Positions 19,615 through 29,948 of a stretch of 64,000 bases of DNA are shown here, in pieces (within the stretch, counting starts at the first letter, position 1; each line of letters begins with the position of its first letter). The stretch is from NCBI GenBank assembly GCA_016711125.1, contig JADJTQ010000014.1, positions 124,001 to 188,000 of the forward strand, written 5' to 3'. The DNA is from Saprospiraceae bacterium. GTDB lineage: Bacteria > Bacteroidota > Bacteroidia > Chitinophagales > Saprospiraceae. The notes beneath the pieces were generated by a model that saw only the letters and a program-made list of their open reading frames with translations, was not told where the DNA came from and did not search any database. Position numbers and translations under genes: made by a program.

Positions 19615-22241
19615 ATGAAAGCCAAACAAATAAGACAGACTTTTTTTGATTATTTTCAGTCTAAGCAGCATAAGATCGTGCCATCAGCACCGATCGTGAG
19701 CAAGAATGACCCCACCTTATTGTTTACAAATGCCGGGATGAATCAGTTTAAAGACTATTTCCTGGGTAACCAATCCCCACCTGTTCCCAGAATTGCGGAT
19801 ACACAGAAATGCCTGCGGGTATCCGGCAAGCATAATGATTTGGAAGAAGTTGGAGTTGACAGTTACCATCACACTATGTTTGAAATGCTGGGTAACTGGT
19901 CTTTTGGTGATTACTTCAAAGATGATGCCATAGCCTGGGCATGGGAGTTGCTGACCGATCGACTTGGCTTAGAGCCAGAGCGTCTTTATGTCACGATCTT
20001 CGGTGGAGATCAAGATGAGAATCTGGCTGCAGATGATGAAGCAGGCCAATATTGGAAACGATTTATCGCAGATGAAAGAATCCTTCGATTTGCAAAAAAA
20101 GACAACTTCTGGGAGATGGGTGACACAGGCCCATGTGGTCCATGTTCCGAAATTCATGTAGACCTTCGTGATGATGCTGAGCGCAAGGCCATTCCCGCCG
20201 CATCCCTGGTAAACAACGACCATCCGCAAGTTGTTGAAATCTGGAATCTGGTTTTTATTCAATATAACCGAAAACAAGACGGTAGCCTCGAACTACTCCC
20301 AGCTAAACATGTCGATACCGGGATGGGATTTGAGCGCCTCTGCATGGCCCTGCAAGGTAAAAAATCGAATTATGATACGGATCTTTTCATACCCTATCTC
20401 GAATTCCTGCAAGAAAAGACAGGCATTAAATATACTAGTTCTTATGATCAATCGGCCAAGTCTGATATGGCTATGCGCGTGATTGCTGATCATATCCGGG
20501 CAGTATGTTTCACAATTGCTGATGGTGCCATGCCCAGTAGTGGAGGCGCCGGCTATGTCGTTCGTCGTATTTTGCGGAGGGCGGTGCGTTACTATTATTC
20601 TTTTTTAAATATCAGCGAACCCTTATTGTACACCATGGTACCAATGGTAGCCGACTACTTTGCCGATATTTTTCCTGAGTTGAAGGAGCAGCAAGATTTT
20701 GTGGCTAAAGTTATACTAGAAGAGGAGAAATCGTTTTTACGAACTCTCGAAGCTGGTCTCAAGAGATTGGAGGTCTTGGAGATACATAATGACATGATCG
20801 ATGGTCAGATTGCCTTCGAGCTATATGATACCTATGGCTTTCCTGTAGATCTTACCCGCCTCATTGCAAGAGAAAGAGGTCAGAAAGTGGATGAGTTGGG
20901 TTTTGAGCAGGCACTCAATCAGCAACGAAACCGTTCGAAAACAGATGCACGAAAAGAAGTCGGTGATTGGCAACTCGTTTACGATCAGGAATCAGTATTT
21001 GTTGGATATGATCAATTGACGGTTGCCAATACAAGGATGGTCAAATACCGAACGGTAACCACTAAAGAAGGCCCCCAACGCCACGCCGTATTTTCAGAGA
21101 CACCATTCTATGCCGAAGGCGGAGGTCAGGTCGGTGATACCGGCTGGATCACTCAGGAAGGACACCGCTTTACAGTTCTGGATACAATCAAAGAAAATGA
21201 ATTGTTTATCCACATTCTTGATCAATGGCCAAATCATCTCGATAAGCCTTTCAAAGCGGAAGTGGATGGGAGTCGGCGTCACCTCACTGAAAATAATCAT
21301 TCGGCCACCCACCTGATGCATGCAGCGTTACGCGCGGTACTCGGTGAACACGTAACCCAGGGCTCCACTGGTGAATGACCGATATCTGCGATTTGATTTT
21401 TCTCACTTCAAAAATGACTCATGAGGAGATTCTTCAGGTAGAACATATCGTAAATCAGAAAATTCGTCAGAACATCACTAAAAGAGAGGACCTCAATGTA
21501 CCGATCAGTCAGGCTAAGGAAGCAGGTGCAATGATGTTATTTGGTGAAAAATATGGAGACCATGTCCGGATGATTACTTTTGATCCCGAATATTCCGTAG
21601 AGTTGTGTGGGGGCTGTCATGTAAAGGCTACAGGGCAGCTTGGGTATTTTAAGATCCTCAGCGAAAGTGCAATTGCTGCGGGTGTACGACGTATCGAAGC
21701 AGTAACCGCAGATCAAGCCGAAGCCTATCTCAACGAAGAACTTCAGGAGTTGCGGGCCGTGAAAGAGTGCTTTAAAAACCCCAATCAGATATCGGCTCAG
21801 GTAGCTGCTCTACTCGAAGAAAATAAAGCACTGCAAAAAAAGATCGAACAAATGCAGACGGCTGAGGTAGTGGGATTGAAAAATAGCTTAAAGGCGAAAT
21901 TCAGTGAAATAAATGGTATCAATTATCTGGCTGAAAGAATCGAGACCGATGATTCAAAAGCTCTAAAAAATCTGATTTTTCAACTTGAGAAAGAGGTGGA
22001 CAATGCTTTTATTGTCTTTGGAGCAGTGGCCAGTGATAAGCCTCAGCTGATGGTTGCCATCAGTGAAAATCTGGTCAAAGATAAAGGACTGCATGCTGGC
22101 AATATCGTAAGAGAGTTGGCAAAATTTATTGATGGAGGGGGAGGAGGTCAACCATTTTTTGCTACAGCAGGCGGGAAAAAATTGGAGGGGCTAAGCGAGG
22201 CTTTGAAAAATGCGGCAGTTTATCTTAATACGAGCAACTAA
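19615..22241 (+). CDS. alaS: Alanyl-tRNA synthetase AlaS (two frame changes)
   Basis: About 876 residues when repaired, the normal bacterial length. Domains: class II catalytic core (MKAKQIRQTFFDYFQSKQH, NAGMNQFKDYFLG, GDTGPCGPCSEIH, HVDTGMGFERL), tRNA-recognition region (SGGAGYVVRRILRRAVR), editing domain with zinc-type motif HSATH at about residue 565 and CGGCH further on, then the C-terminal domain ending in a glycine-rich GGGGGQPFFATAGG. The frame changes at about 21355-21370 (QKGSLV expected) and again at 21413-21421 (after DRYLRFDFSHF). Between these points the sequence is family-typical in a third frame. Because the enzyme is essential, the breaks are very probably assembly errors. A possible promoter element TACTTTTG lies at 19484-19491. 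Confidence 0.94.
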
Positions 22242-22255
22242 TAATTTCCTTAACT

Positions 22256-23344
22256 ATGAATGTACTGGAGCTTTATATAGATCCTGATATAGCAAGAGCC
22301 AGTACGTTACCCTCTGCTATCTATGCAGATGATGAATTGTACCGTCACATGCTTGAGAAGATTTTTGTCACTTCCTGGCAAGTGATCGAAGTAGATGTGG
22401 ATCCGATAGAGTCTGATAATGTTGTTCCTTTTATTTTATTGGAAGGCGCACTTAACGAGCCGCTGGTACTAGTACGCAAAGATACAAATTGGAAATGCCT
22501 TTCTAATGTTTGCACGCACAGGGGTAATATCTTGATAACCCGGCCAGGACATTATGCTAATCTGGTGTGTGGCTATCATGGCAAATGTTTTGATCTGGAC
22601 GGCCGTTTTAAATCAATGCCGGCGTTTGAAGGTGCCATTGATTTTCCTTCTCTAAAAGATGATTTACCCGAGCTGGAGTTGGCACAGCTTGGTCCGCTCA
22701 AATTTACCTCGATCGCATCTGATGTCAATTTTACTGAAGCGATGCAACCAATTATAGGACGTATGTCCTGGTTTCCATTTGATGAGTTGACCTACGTGCC
22801 TGAACTTTCTAATACTTATGAAGTCGATGTTCATTGGGCACTCTATTGCGAAAATTATCTGGAAGGATTTCACATTCCATTTGTTCATGCACAGTTGAAT
22901 AAAGCACTGAAATTCTCGGAATATAAAAGTGAAATTTTTAAATATTGTAACCTGCAGCTGGGGGTGGCCAAAGACCATGAGCCGCATTTTGATCTAGCAC
23001 CGGATCATCCGGATTTTGGGAAAAAGGTCCTTGCGTACTACTGGTGGCTATTTCCCAATACCATGTTGAATATTTATACCTGGGGTTTGTCACTCAATAT
23101 TGTAAAACCCAAAGGAATCGGTAAAACAGAAATCGTATTTAAAACATATTTACTTCCCGGAGTTGAGAAAGACCAAGCAATATCAACTACTCTTAATAAT
23201 ACGGAAATGGAAGATGAAGCCATTGTGAAAAATGTTCAGACAGGTGTTAAATCCCGGTTCTATACACAAGGCCGTTTTTCCCCTGCCATGGAGCAAGGTG
23301 TGCATCATTTTCAAAGTCTTCTCGTAAAGTATTTGCAAAAATAA
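22256..23344 (+). CDS. Rieske [2Fe-2S] oxygenase large subunit (aromatic-ring-hydroxylating type)
   Basis: 362 residues. The N-terminal Rieske domain has CTHRG (Cys86, His88) and CGYHG (Cys105, His108) ligating the 2Fe-2S cluster. The catalytic domain carries ENYLEGFHIPFVH, giving His206 and His211 as ligands of the mononuclear iron, in the position expected for this superfamily. The length and the single-chain context resemble choline/carnitine/quaternary-ammonium-type Rieske monooxygenases rather than ring dioxygenases with a beta subunit. The substrate cannot be read. No reductase or ferredoxin is adjacent. It follows alaS by 14 bases and precedes an alpha/beta hydrolase by 6 bases, so it may be read through from alaS. 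Confidence 0.88.
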   Translation: MNVLELYIDPDIARASTLPSAIYADDELYRHMLEKIFVTSWQVIEVDVDPIESDNVVPFILLEGALNEPLVLVRKDTNWKCLSNVCTHRGNILITRPGHYANLVCGYHGKCFDLDGRFKSMPAFEGAIDFPSLKDDLPELELAQLGPLKFTSIASDVNFTEAMQPIIGRMSWFPFDELTYVPELSNTYEVDVHWALYCENYLEGFHIPFVHAQLNKALKFSEYKSEIFKYCNLQLGVAKDHEPHFDLAPDHPDFGKKVLAYYWWLFPNTMLNIYTWGLSLNIVKPKGIGKTEIVFKTYLLPGVEKDQAISTTLNNTEMEDEAIVKNVQTGVKSRFYTQGRFSPAMEQGVHHFQSLLVKYLQK

Positions 23345-23350
23345 ATTGTC

Positions 23351-24166
23351 ATGAATATGTACGCGCACGAAGACAGGAAGTTATTTATACATAAATGGCT
23401 TCCGGATGAACCGAAAGCGATTTTGTTTATTTTGCATGGTATTTTTGAGCATGGTGGGCGATACCGCCATGTAGCCGAATATCTTAATGCCGATCAAATA
23501 GCAGTAGTCGCAGCAGATCATTATGGGCATGGTCGTTCTCCGGGAAAAAGGGGGTATATTGATTCATGGGATCATTTAGTGACAGACACGGATCACTGGA
23601 TTGAATCGATAAAGGCTGAATATCCTGGTATTCCGTTTTTTCTTTTGGGTCATAGCCTTGGCGGATTATTGGCGGTTTCATATTTGGTGAAAAAAAGCCC
23701 TGTTTTTAAAGGTGTGATTTTGTTAAGTGCCGCATTGAGGGTGAAAGAAGATTTGTCACCTCTCTTGCAGAAATTGGCTCCGATACTAGCGGCAGTTGCC
23801 CCGGGATTAAAAACAATAAAATTAGATGCAACAGCGGTATCTCGAGATCCTGCAGTAGTCGAGGCCTATTTAAATGACCCGAATGTATATACCGGAAAAG
23901 TCTACGCTAAGACCTGCAATGAAACTTTGCGGACTACTAAAGAGATCAAAACCACTTTTTCAAAATTTGAATGGCCGGTGTTGATTCTTCACGGTACCGC
24001 AGACCGTCTGACCGAACCTCAAGGCAGCCAGGATTTTTATGATCGAATTATTTCTAAGGATAAGACCATTAAATTCTACAATGGGTGGTATCATGAGTTG
24101 GTCAATGAGTCTGGCAATGAACAGGTCTTAGAAGGAATCCGGGTTTGGATTTCTTCTCGATGTTAG
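23351..24166 (+). CDS. Alpha/beta hydrolase, monoacylglycerol-lipase-like
   Basis: 271 residues. Nucleophile elbow GHSLGG with the serine at about residue 101, acid in GTADRLT, and histidine in WYHELVNE: the catalytic triad is complete. ILHGIFEHGGRYRH and ADHYGHGRS are typical of the serine aminopeptidase S33/Hydrolase_4 group, which includes monoacylglycerol lipases and lysophospholipases. The protein has no signal peptide and is probably cytoplasmic. The start may be the ATG at 23351 or the one two codons later. It follows the Rieske gene by 6 bases and ends inside a strong hairpin terminator. Confidence 0.85.
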   Translation: MNMYAHEDRKLFIHKWLPDEPKAILFILHGIFEHGGRYRHVAEYLNADQIAVVAADHYGHGRSPGKRGYIDSWDHLVTDTDHWIESIKAEYPGIPFFLLGHSLGGLLAVSYLVKKSPVFKGVILLSAALRVKEDLSPLLQKLAPILAAVAPGLKTIKLDATAVSRDPAVVEAYLNDPNVYTGKVYAKTCNETLRTTKEIKTTFSKFEWPVLILHGTADRLTEPQGSQDFYDRIISKDKTIKFYNGWYHELVNESGNEQVLEGIRVWISSRC

Positions 24167-24188
24167 AACCTCTTATTGGTTCTAACAT
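24160..24188 (+). terminator. Hairpin terminator after the hydrolase gene
   Basis: A perfect 11-base inverted repeat, ATGTTAGAACC and GGTTCTAACAT, with a 7-base loop (TCTTATT), followed within a few bases by ATTTTTG. The hydrolase stop codon (24164-24166) lies in the left arm. It probably ends transcription of the alaS-Rieske-hydrolase run. Confidence 0.7.
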
Positions 24189-24496
24189 CCATTTTTGTCA
24201 CTTCTTCCGTAAGCAGAATATAATGTCTCTGGCGAAAGCTTCAGATCTGAACTCACGATCACGTCATAAAGTGGGGCAGGTTTTGTGGCTTACCAACGGT
24301 CAGAAATGGTCCTTCGTGACCATAGCGTTGGGCGTACCCACTCCTCCAAAGATTTGCCGTGACATTCATCTTCAGGGCATTAGATTCCCAAGATAGATAG
24401 GCGCTTGGCGATAACATTTATAGTCACTATCTTCATTAGGAAAAAGAGACCCATGCGGTGCGTATCAGTTATGACATATTAAGACTAATACTGAAG
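24189..24496. other. Intergenic stretch, about 310 bases, upstream of the multihaem cytochrome gene
   Basis: No gene, repeat or RNA signature recognised. The segment is GC-richer than other spacers in the window. It should contain the promoter of the cytochrome gene but no clear -7/-33 pair was found. Confidence 0.35.
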
Positions 24497-26721
24497 ATGG
24501 CTGTATTAAGTACATCGAAATGGTCTCAGTTTCCCTTAAAATCGGGCCTCATTGGATTACTCTATTTAATACTTATTTGTGCATGTGGTACCGATGTCGA
24601 AAAAGAAACTAATTCGATTCAAGTAGATATAGCCAAATCAAGATTTGTTGGTTCTGGTTCATGTATGTCTTGCCATAAAGAACAATATTCTAGCTGGAAA
24701 GATTCTCACCATGAGCAAGCAATGAAAATTGCAGATTCATCCAGCATTCTGGCAGACTTTAGTAATGTTACCTATACAAGCAATAAAATTAAAAGTGTCT
24801 TTTTTAAGAAGGGTAATTCCTATTTTGTCAATACGAGAGGGGAAGACGACAACTACCATGATTATAAAATAGAATATACGTTTGGCGTAACTCCGCTTCA
24901 ACAATATATCGTTCAGTTTCCAGATGGCAGATTTCAATGCCTGCAGACAGCCTGGGACACAAGGCAAAAAAAGTGGTTTGATCTTCAATCCGATCTGAAG
25001 ATCCAGTCTAACGAATGGATACATTGGACCGGTGGCGGGATGAGATGGAATTCGACCTGTGCGGATTGTCATTCTACCAATCTGCATAAGAATTTCGATA
25101 ACGAACTAAATTCGTACAACACTACTTTTAGCGAAATCAATGTAAGTTGTGAAGCCTGCCACGGCCCAGCAAGTTTACATATTGATTTTTACCAGAATCC
25201 AGTGAAAGGCGCAATGCCTCCTCACATGTATATGGATAGCTCTTTATCTTCTACAGAACTTGTTGATAGATGTGCACGGTGCCACTCCAGACGGATGCAG
25301 ATCACGAAGGCATTTGACTATCAAGGACATTTTATGGATCATTATAACCCCACATTATTAGTTGACCCTATATATGAACCGGATGGCCAGATTAAAGATG
25401 AAGATTACGTCTATGCTTCTTTTATTCAGAGTAAAATGTACCATAAAGGTGTTTCGTGCAGAGATTGCCATGATGTACATTCATTAAAGCTCAAATGGAC
25501 TGGAAATGCGCTTTGCTTGAACTGCCATGACCTGAAATATGATAATCCTTCCCATCATTTTCATAAGGAAAACTCAGAAGCGGCCCAGTGTATCAATTGC
25601 CATATGACAGGTAAAATTTATATGGGAAATGATTTTAGACGAGATCATAGCTTCCGGATTCCCAGGCCTGATCAGACAGAAAGATATGGTACTCCCAATG
25701 CCTGTAACGGGTGTCACCGTGAAAAGAGTGCAAAATGGGCCAGTGAGTTCATCATTTCAAAATATGGAACGGGAAGAGTTGATCATTTTTCAGACTTGTT
25801 GCTGGCCGGATTTAATGGAGATAATACGGCGTATTTCAAATTGGTATCACAAAGGAATTATCCTGATATCGCCAGAGCTACAGCTCTTAATCAATTTTCC
25901 AACCAGCAACTATCTCCCCAGGAATTACTGGCGGTTAAGGAATTTTTAAAAGATCCTTCCGCCAATGTTAGAAATGAAGCTATTCATGCTTTTGAAAAAG
26001 TAGGAAACTCTGAATTCTCTCATTTTATAGCCCCTTTGTTATTAGATTCTATTCGGATGGTAAGGATTTCTGCTGCCAGATTTTTTAATAAGGTTAATCG
26101 CGCTCCGCTTAATTTTGAGAAAGCTGAAAGCGAACTTAAGGAAGAATTGTCGATGAATGCCGATTTTGCATCGGGGCAACAGGCGATTGCTGAGTACTAT
26201 CAAACAAAAGGTAATGTAGAATTAGCCATACAGGCTTACAGGAAAGCCATCGAATTGGATAATTATAGCAATATATCGAGACTAAATCTAGCTTTAATGA
26301 TATACCTGCAAGGAGATGTTTTAGGAGCAGAAAAACTATATCTCCAAGTTATTGAACTGGAGCCGGATTTTAGTTATTCATACTATATGCTGGGTCTTTT
26401 GTATCATGAAATCGGAAACTCCCAAAAGCATTAAAATACCTTGGTTATGCCTGTGAGAAGGAACCGATAAATATCAAGGCTTTTTACAATTATGCAATCA
26501 AACTGCAAGAAGTAGGAGAAAATGAAAAATCCATCGAGATCCTTGATCGAGCTTTAAAATTGGAGCCTAACAACGAAGAACTGCTCTACATAAAACTTTT
26601 GGGTCAACTAAAAATCAATCAATTTGAGGTTGCGTACAGTACATGCATAAAACTACTTCAAATTGCCCCTAACAACCCTAATTACCAACAGATTTTGGAT
26701 AGACTGAAACAAAATAGGTAG
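24497..26721 (+). CDS. Octahaem cytochrome c lipoprotein with HEAT-like and TPR repeats (one frameshift)
   Basis: About 741 residues when repaired. The start at 24497 gives a lipoprotein-type signal (hydrophobic GLIGLLYLILI then CACG). Eight CxxCH haem-binding motifs follow: CMSCH, CADCH, CEACH, CARCH, CRDCH, CLNCH, CINCH and CNGCH, all in the first two thirds, with a cytochrome c554/NrfA-like spacing. After them come HEAT-like helices (DPSANVRNEAIHAFEKV) and then TPR repeats (YYQTKGNVELAIQAYRKAIELD and later units). The frame is lost near 26431: CAAAAGCATTA should have one more A, which restores NSQKALKYLGYACEKEP and three further TPR units up to TAG at 26719. Located outside the inner membrane, it is likely an electron carrier or a multihaem oxidoreductase. 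Partner unknown. Confidence 0.85.
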
Positions 26722-26973
26722 TAAGTAATAATAGTCAAGGATGGGTTGGATAAGACCTGTGGAATTATTGTTCAAGCAAGGCGGGATCGAAGTAGGTGCT
26801 TTTTGCAAAAGGAAAACGCCTGTTCCCATGAGGATAGATCGCAGAGGAGGCGTACCAAACTTAGATTGGGCAGGGTATTTTAAACATATCATCAAGTGGT
26901 ATGGATTACCTCTGTCCAATTTAAATATATCCAGCCGATAGCTACAGCTTTAGTGTGATTTAATCAAAGTCCT

Positions 26974-28290
26974 TTATGTCCTATACGGGTGCCGGTAAGG
27001 CTCACGATAAGGTCGCATTAGAAGGGATTGGGCTTCTTCATTACCTTTTACATCCATGCTATTTTTATCAATAGAGAAGGCACTACGGGTATGATAAGCT
27101 AAATCTGCATAAATAACGGCGCTGGTCGAGTTAAACCCTTGTTTAAAAGTTCCCTTTATTGAGCTATCGGATTTTAACCGTATCGCTTTGGCAAATTGTT
27201 GGAACTGGGTAACGAATTCACGTTTGATTTCTTGTTCGTACTCCATCGAGCCAAGGTCAACCCGGACGTTACCATATTCTTTCCGTTCACCTTTGTCTGC
27301 TGGATATACTTCCCAACCCGAATCCGCGGCAAAGATTGTTCCCTTGTCGCCAAAGTAAAAAACTCCAATGTTTGTGTGAGGTAAAGGAGAGGTAAATCCC
27401 CATGTCTTATGAGTCCACATAACTGGTAAGCCTCCATAATCAAAACGTACTTCCAGGTGATCAGGATGATCCTGGCCCAACTTGCGGGTGATGCCTCCCA
27501 TCGCTGAAATTTGATCTGGAAGATCCAGATCCATGATCCAGCGAATGTTTTGCAGATAATGAATGCCCCAGTCGGCCAGAATGCCCCGGCTGAATCCCTG
27601 TTGTAGCCTCCAATTGGTTCTGCCAGGTACCGGGTGGGCTAGGTATTTAGGTCTTGGTGCTGGTCCGCAAAAACGTTCATAGTCCATGGTCGCAGGAATT
27701 TCTGCTTCCTCGGCAGCTCCAACAGGATTGTGGATATTGGCCTGGACCTGATAGATCTCGCCTACCTTTCCACTCTGGATATAATCTTTAACTTGTTCGT
27801 TGATAGGTGCATGTAATCTTGGAAAATCAATATTGACTACAATACCAGATTTCTCATAGGCAGCTTTCATGGCTTGTGCTTCCCGGATATCGTAGCTGAT
27901 TGGTTTCTCTTGCCACACGTGCAATCCCTTTTTACAAGCGCCAATAAACTGCAATGCATGCCAATGTGTTGGTGTTGCTATAACCACTGCCTGCAACTCC
28001 GGGAATTCGTACAATTCCTCATGGTTATGAAAAAGAGCCGGCTTTGGCGCTCCAGCAGCCACTAATTTGTCAGCGGCATTTTGCAAGGCCAACTGATTGA
28101 CATCACACAGGGCCACTATGTCAAACTCTCCGCTCATAGAAGCAAACTTGAGAAGATAGTCGGTGCCCCACCATCCGGTACCCACGATGCCAAGTTTGAT
28201 CCGGCTATCTGCTTGAATAGCTGGAATCGGAGCCATCCAGGCACTTGCCGTCAACATCGAACTCGCCTTAAGAAATGCTCTTCTTTCCAT
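26974..28290 (-). CDS. Gfo/Idh/MocA oxidoreductase with Tat-type signal
   Basis: 438 residues from the ATG at 28290. The N-terminus MERRAFLKASSMLTASAW is a twin-arginine-like signal with an FLK core, so export in folded form is expected. The Rossmann fold follows (KLGIVGTGWWGTDYLL, ALCDVNQ), with the Gfo/Idh signature WQEKPISYD. A central helix-sheet domain contains GGITRKLGQDHPDHLEV. Such exported family members in Bacteroidota usually act on sugars or sugar-like compounds with tightly bound NAD(P). The substrate is not deducible. The C-terminus is rich in Arg, Pro and Tyr. Isolated gene, flanked by non-coding DNA. Confidence 0.88.
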   Translation of the reverse strand: MERRAFLKASSMLTASAWMAPIPAIQADSRIKLGIVGTGWWGTDYLLKFASMSGEFDIVALCDVNQLALQNAADKLVAAGAPKPALFHNHEELYEFPELQAVVIATPTHWHALQFIGACKKGLHVWQEKPISYDIREAQAMKAAYEKSGIVVNIDFPRLHAPINEQVKDYIQSGKVGEIYQVQANIHNPVGAAEEAEIPATMDYERFCGPAPRPKYLAHPVPGRTNWRLQQGFSRGILADWGIHYLQNIRWIMDLDLPDQISAMGGITRKLGQDHPDHLEVRFDYGGLPVMWTHKTWGFTSPLPHTNIGVFYFGDKGTIFAADSGWEVYPADKGERKEYGNVRVDLGSMEYEQEIKREFVTQFQQFAKAIRLKSDSSIKGTFKQGFNSTSAVIYADLAYHTRSAFSIDKNSMDVKGNEEAQSLLMRPYREPYRHPYRT

Positions 28291-28778
28291 AATCTCTCTC
28301 CATTTTATACAATTAGAAAATACCTTCATAAGGTAACTTTTTTCCCGGAAATCAGGCTTCGGTTTGTCAATCTTGTGATAAAAACTAGCGGGCTCTTGGT
28401 TTTATCTACTGGGTCTCCTTGAGATATTTGGTTTGTCGAATGGTAAGAGAGAGCAGGGGTTCGGCATGCTACCTATGACAGATCTTCACAACTAGCTCTG
28501 ATTCAATTGATTCATATTATAGGAAAGCGTCATATTTAGTTCTTTTGCTAGTCTATTTATATGCCAAACAAGTTAAGGGAACGATCCAAACATAACCAAG
28601 CTGTCATCCTCGCTTTCTTCATTTTTGCAAAAAAAAATGTCTTTACTCACCCTGACTTTGGCGGGAGCTCACCCTGATTCTTATATGCTGCGGCTTCTAA
28701 GAGTGAACAATTCCAGAATCATTCAAAAGTTACCCACTAACTACGGCGAAGACCAACGAGATCAATCAAAAGGCTCAT
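28291..28778. other. Intergenic stretch, about 490 bases
   Basis: No supported gene. One open frame of about 110 codons on the plus strand (28625-28957) runs antisense through the end of aat and has no family resemblance. No repeat or RNA gene recognised. Confidence 0.4.
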
Positions 28779-29450
28779 TTAGAATTGCCAATTCCTCCAA
28801 CTTCCCAAATCTTCCGAACACAACATATTGGCTTTCAGGTTACCCAAAAAATCCTCCTGTGCTATCAAGGTTGCACCAAGAGATTGCAAGTGAGCAGTGT
28901 TTTGCTGACAATCAATCATCGTATAGCTGGCTTCTTTTAACTTACCTACCAGTTTAATAAATCCATATTTCGAGCCATTTGACACTCTCGTAAACATCGA
29001 TTCACCAAAGAAAACCTTACCCAGGCTCAAGCCATAAAGCCCGGCGACTAAGTCTGACCCCTTCCAAACTTCAATAGAATGTGCTGCACCGTGGAGATGA
29101 AGCTTCTGATAAGCCCATTGCATTTCATCGGTAATCCAGGTGCCATCCTGATCCTTCCGTCTATGATTTTTGCACGCGAGAATCACCTCATCGAAAGCGT
29201 GGTCGGCGGTGATCCGGAAAGGATTTTTGGCCAAGAGAGACCGCATGCTTTTACTGACTTTGAGTTCATCCGGCCAAAGTATACAACGAGGGTTCGGTGA
29301 CCACCAGAGAATGGGTTGTTCTTCCGAATACCACGGAAAGATTCCAAAATGATAGGCAAGTAGCAAGGTTTCGACAGACAGATCACCACCCATGGCCAAA
29401 AAACCTTCCTGATTGGCTAAGCTTGGATGTGGAAAAAAAGGAACAGGCAC
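28779..29450 (-). CDS. aat: Leucyl/phenylalanyl-tRNA--protein transferase Aat
   Basis: 223 residues. Family marks: FPHPSLANQEGFLAMGGDLS, LLLAYHFGIFPWYSE, PILWWSPNPRCILWP, GTWITDEMQWAYQKLHLHGAAHSIEVW, and GLYGLSLGKVFFGESMF. Aat transfers Leu or Phe from tRNA to the N-terminus of proteins beginning with Arg or Lys, creating N-degrons. The start is a GTG at 29450, since an in-frame stop lies about nine codons upstream and no ATG fits the conserved N-terminus. clpS, encoding the adaptor that recognises these N-degrons, lies 172 bases upstream on the same strand. Confidence 0.95.
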   Translation of the reverse strand: MPVPFFPHPSLANQEGFLAMGGDLSVETLLLAYHFGIFPWYSEEQPILWWSPNPRCILWPDELKVSKSMRSLLAKNPFRITADHAFDEVILACKNHRRKDQDGTWITDEMQWAYQKLHLHGAAHSIEVWKGSDLVAGLYGLSLGKVFFGESMFTRVSNGSKYGFIKLVGKLKEASYTMIDCQQNTAHLQSLGATLIAQEDFLGNLKANMLCSEDLGSWRNWQF

Positions 29451-29622
29451 TAAAATCGAGGAAGCTGTTGATTAACGCAACTTGATAACAAACTGATCTT
29501 TCTGACATGCCTCGGCAGAAAGTGTCTCAACAAAGCCGGGAGCGATGAGAATGGCTGCGTCATGTTATGAAAGAAGTTTAATTTTCATTTGATCAGCGCG
29601 AGGTGAGTATTTCAACATCCTC

Positions 29623-29925
29623 CTAAGGAACAAATTCTTCTATCACGGCAGAAAGACCACGATCTACCAAGGCGTCTTTTTTGGGCTTTAGGGCTTCGTA
29701 GGTATCGGTCTTGACGATAGCCTTTCCTTTAAAATGGACGAGGAGTGAAAGTTGTTCAGCTTGTTCATATGGATGCTGCAATATTTCCATAAAACATTCG
29801 ATCACCCAATCAAAGGTATTAACGTCGTCGTTATGTACCACGATTTGAGCCGACTTTCCGGTATCGACCAAGTCTTCGGTCAGTACTGATTGATCGGTGT
29901 CGTGCGAATATTGTGAAGTCGTCAT
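29623..29925 (-). CDS. clpS: ATP-dependent Clp protease adaptor ClpS
   Basis: 100 residues. The conserved core IVVHNDDVNTFDWVIECF carries the Asn-Asp-Asp residues that grip the N-terminal amino group of substrates, followed by the helix EQAEQLSLLVHFKGKAIVKT. The disordered N-terminal 25 residues are polar, as required for delivery into ClpA/ClpC. ClpS delivers proteins with Leu, Phe, Trp or Tyr N-termini to the Clp protease. Neighbour aat makes such N-termini. A candidate promoter for the unit lies just upstream, at 29940-29947 on the minus strand. Confidence 0.96.
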   Translation of the reverse strand: MTTSQYSHDTDQSVLTEDLVDTGKSAQIVVHNDDVNTFDWVIECFMEILQHPYEQAEQLSLLVHFKGKAIVKTDTYEALKPKKDALVDRGLSAVIEEFVP

Positions 29926-29939
29926 ACTACTTCTTTTTA

Positions 29940-29947
29940 CAAAGATA
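29940..29947 (-). promoter_or_regulatory. Candidate Bacteroidota -7 element for clpS-aat
   Basis: On the minus strand the sequence reads TATCTTTG, matching TAnnTTTG, with TTTG 16 bases upstream as a possible -33 element. It lies 15 bases before the clpS start and overlaps the end of the peroxiredoxin gene. No expression evidence is available. Confidence 0.4.
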
Positions 29948-29948
29948 A

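Noticed and set aside
26722..26973. A 66-codon plus-strand frame after the cytochrome gene
   Set aside because: Short, no recognisable domain or ribosome-binding site; called non-coding.
28625..28957. A 110-codon plus-strand frame overlapping aat
   Set aside because: Antisense to a well-supported gene, no family resemblance.
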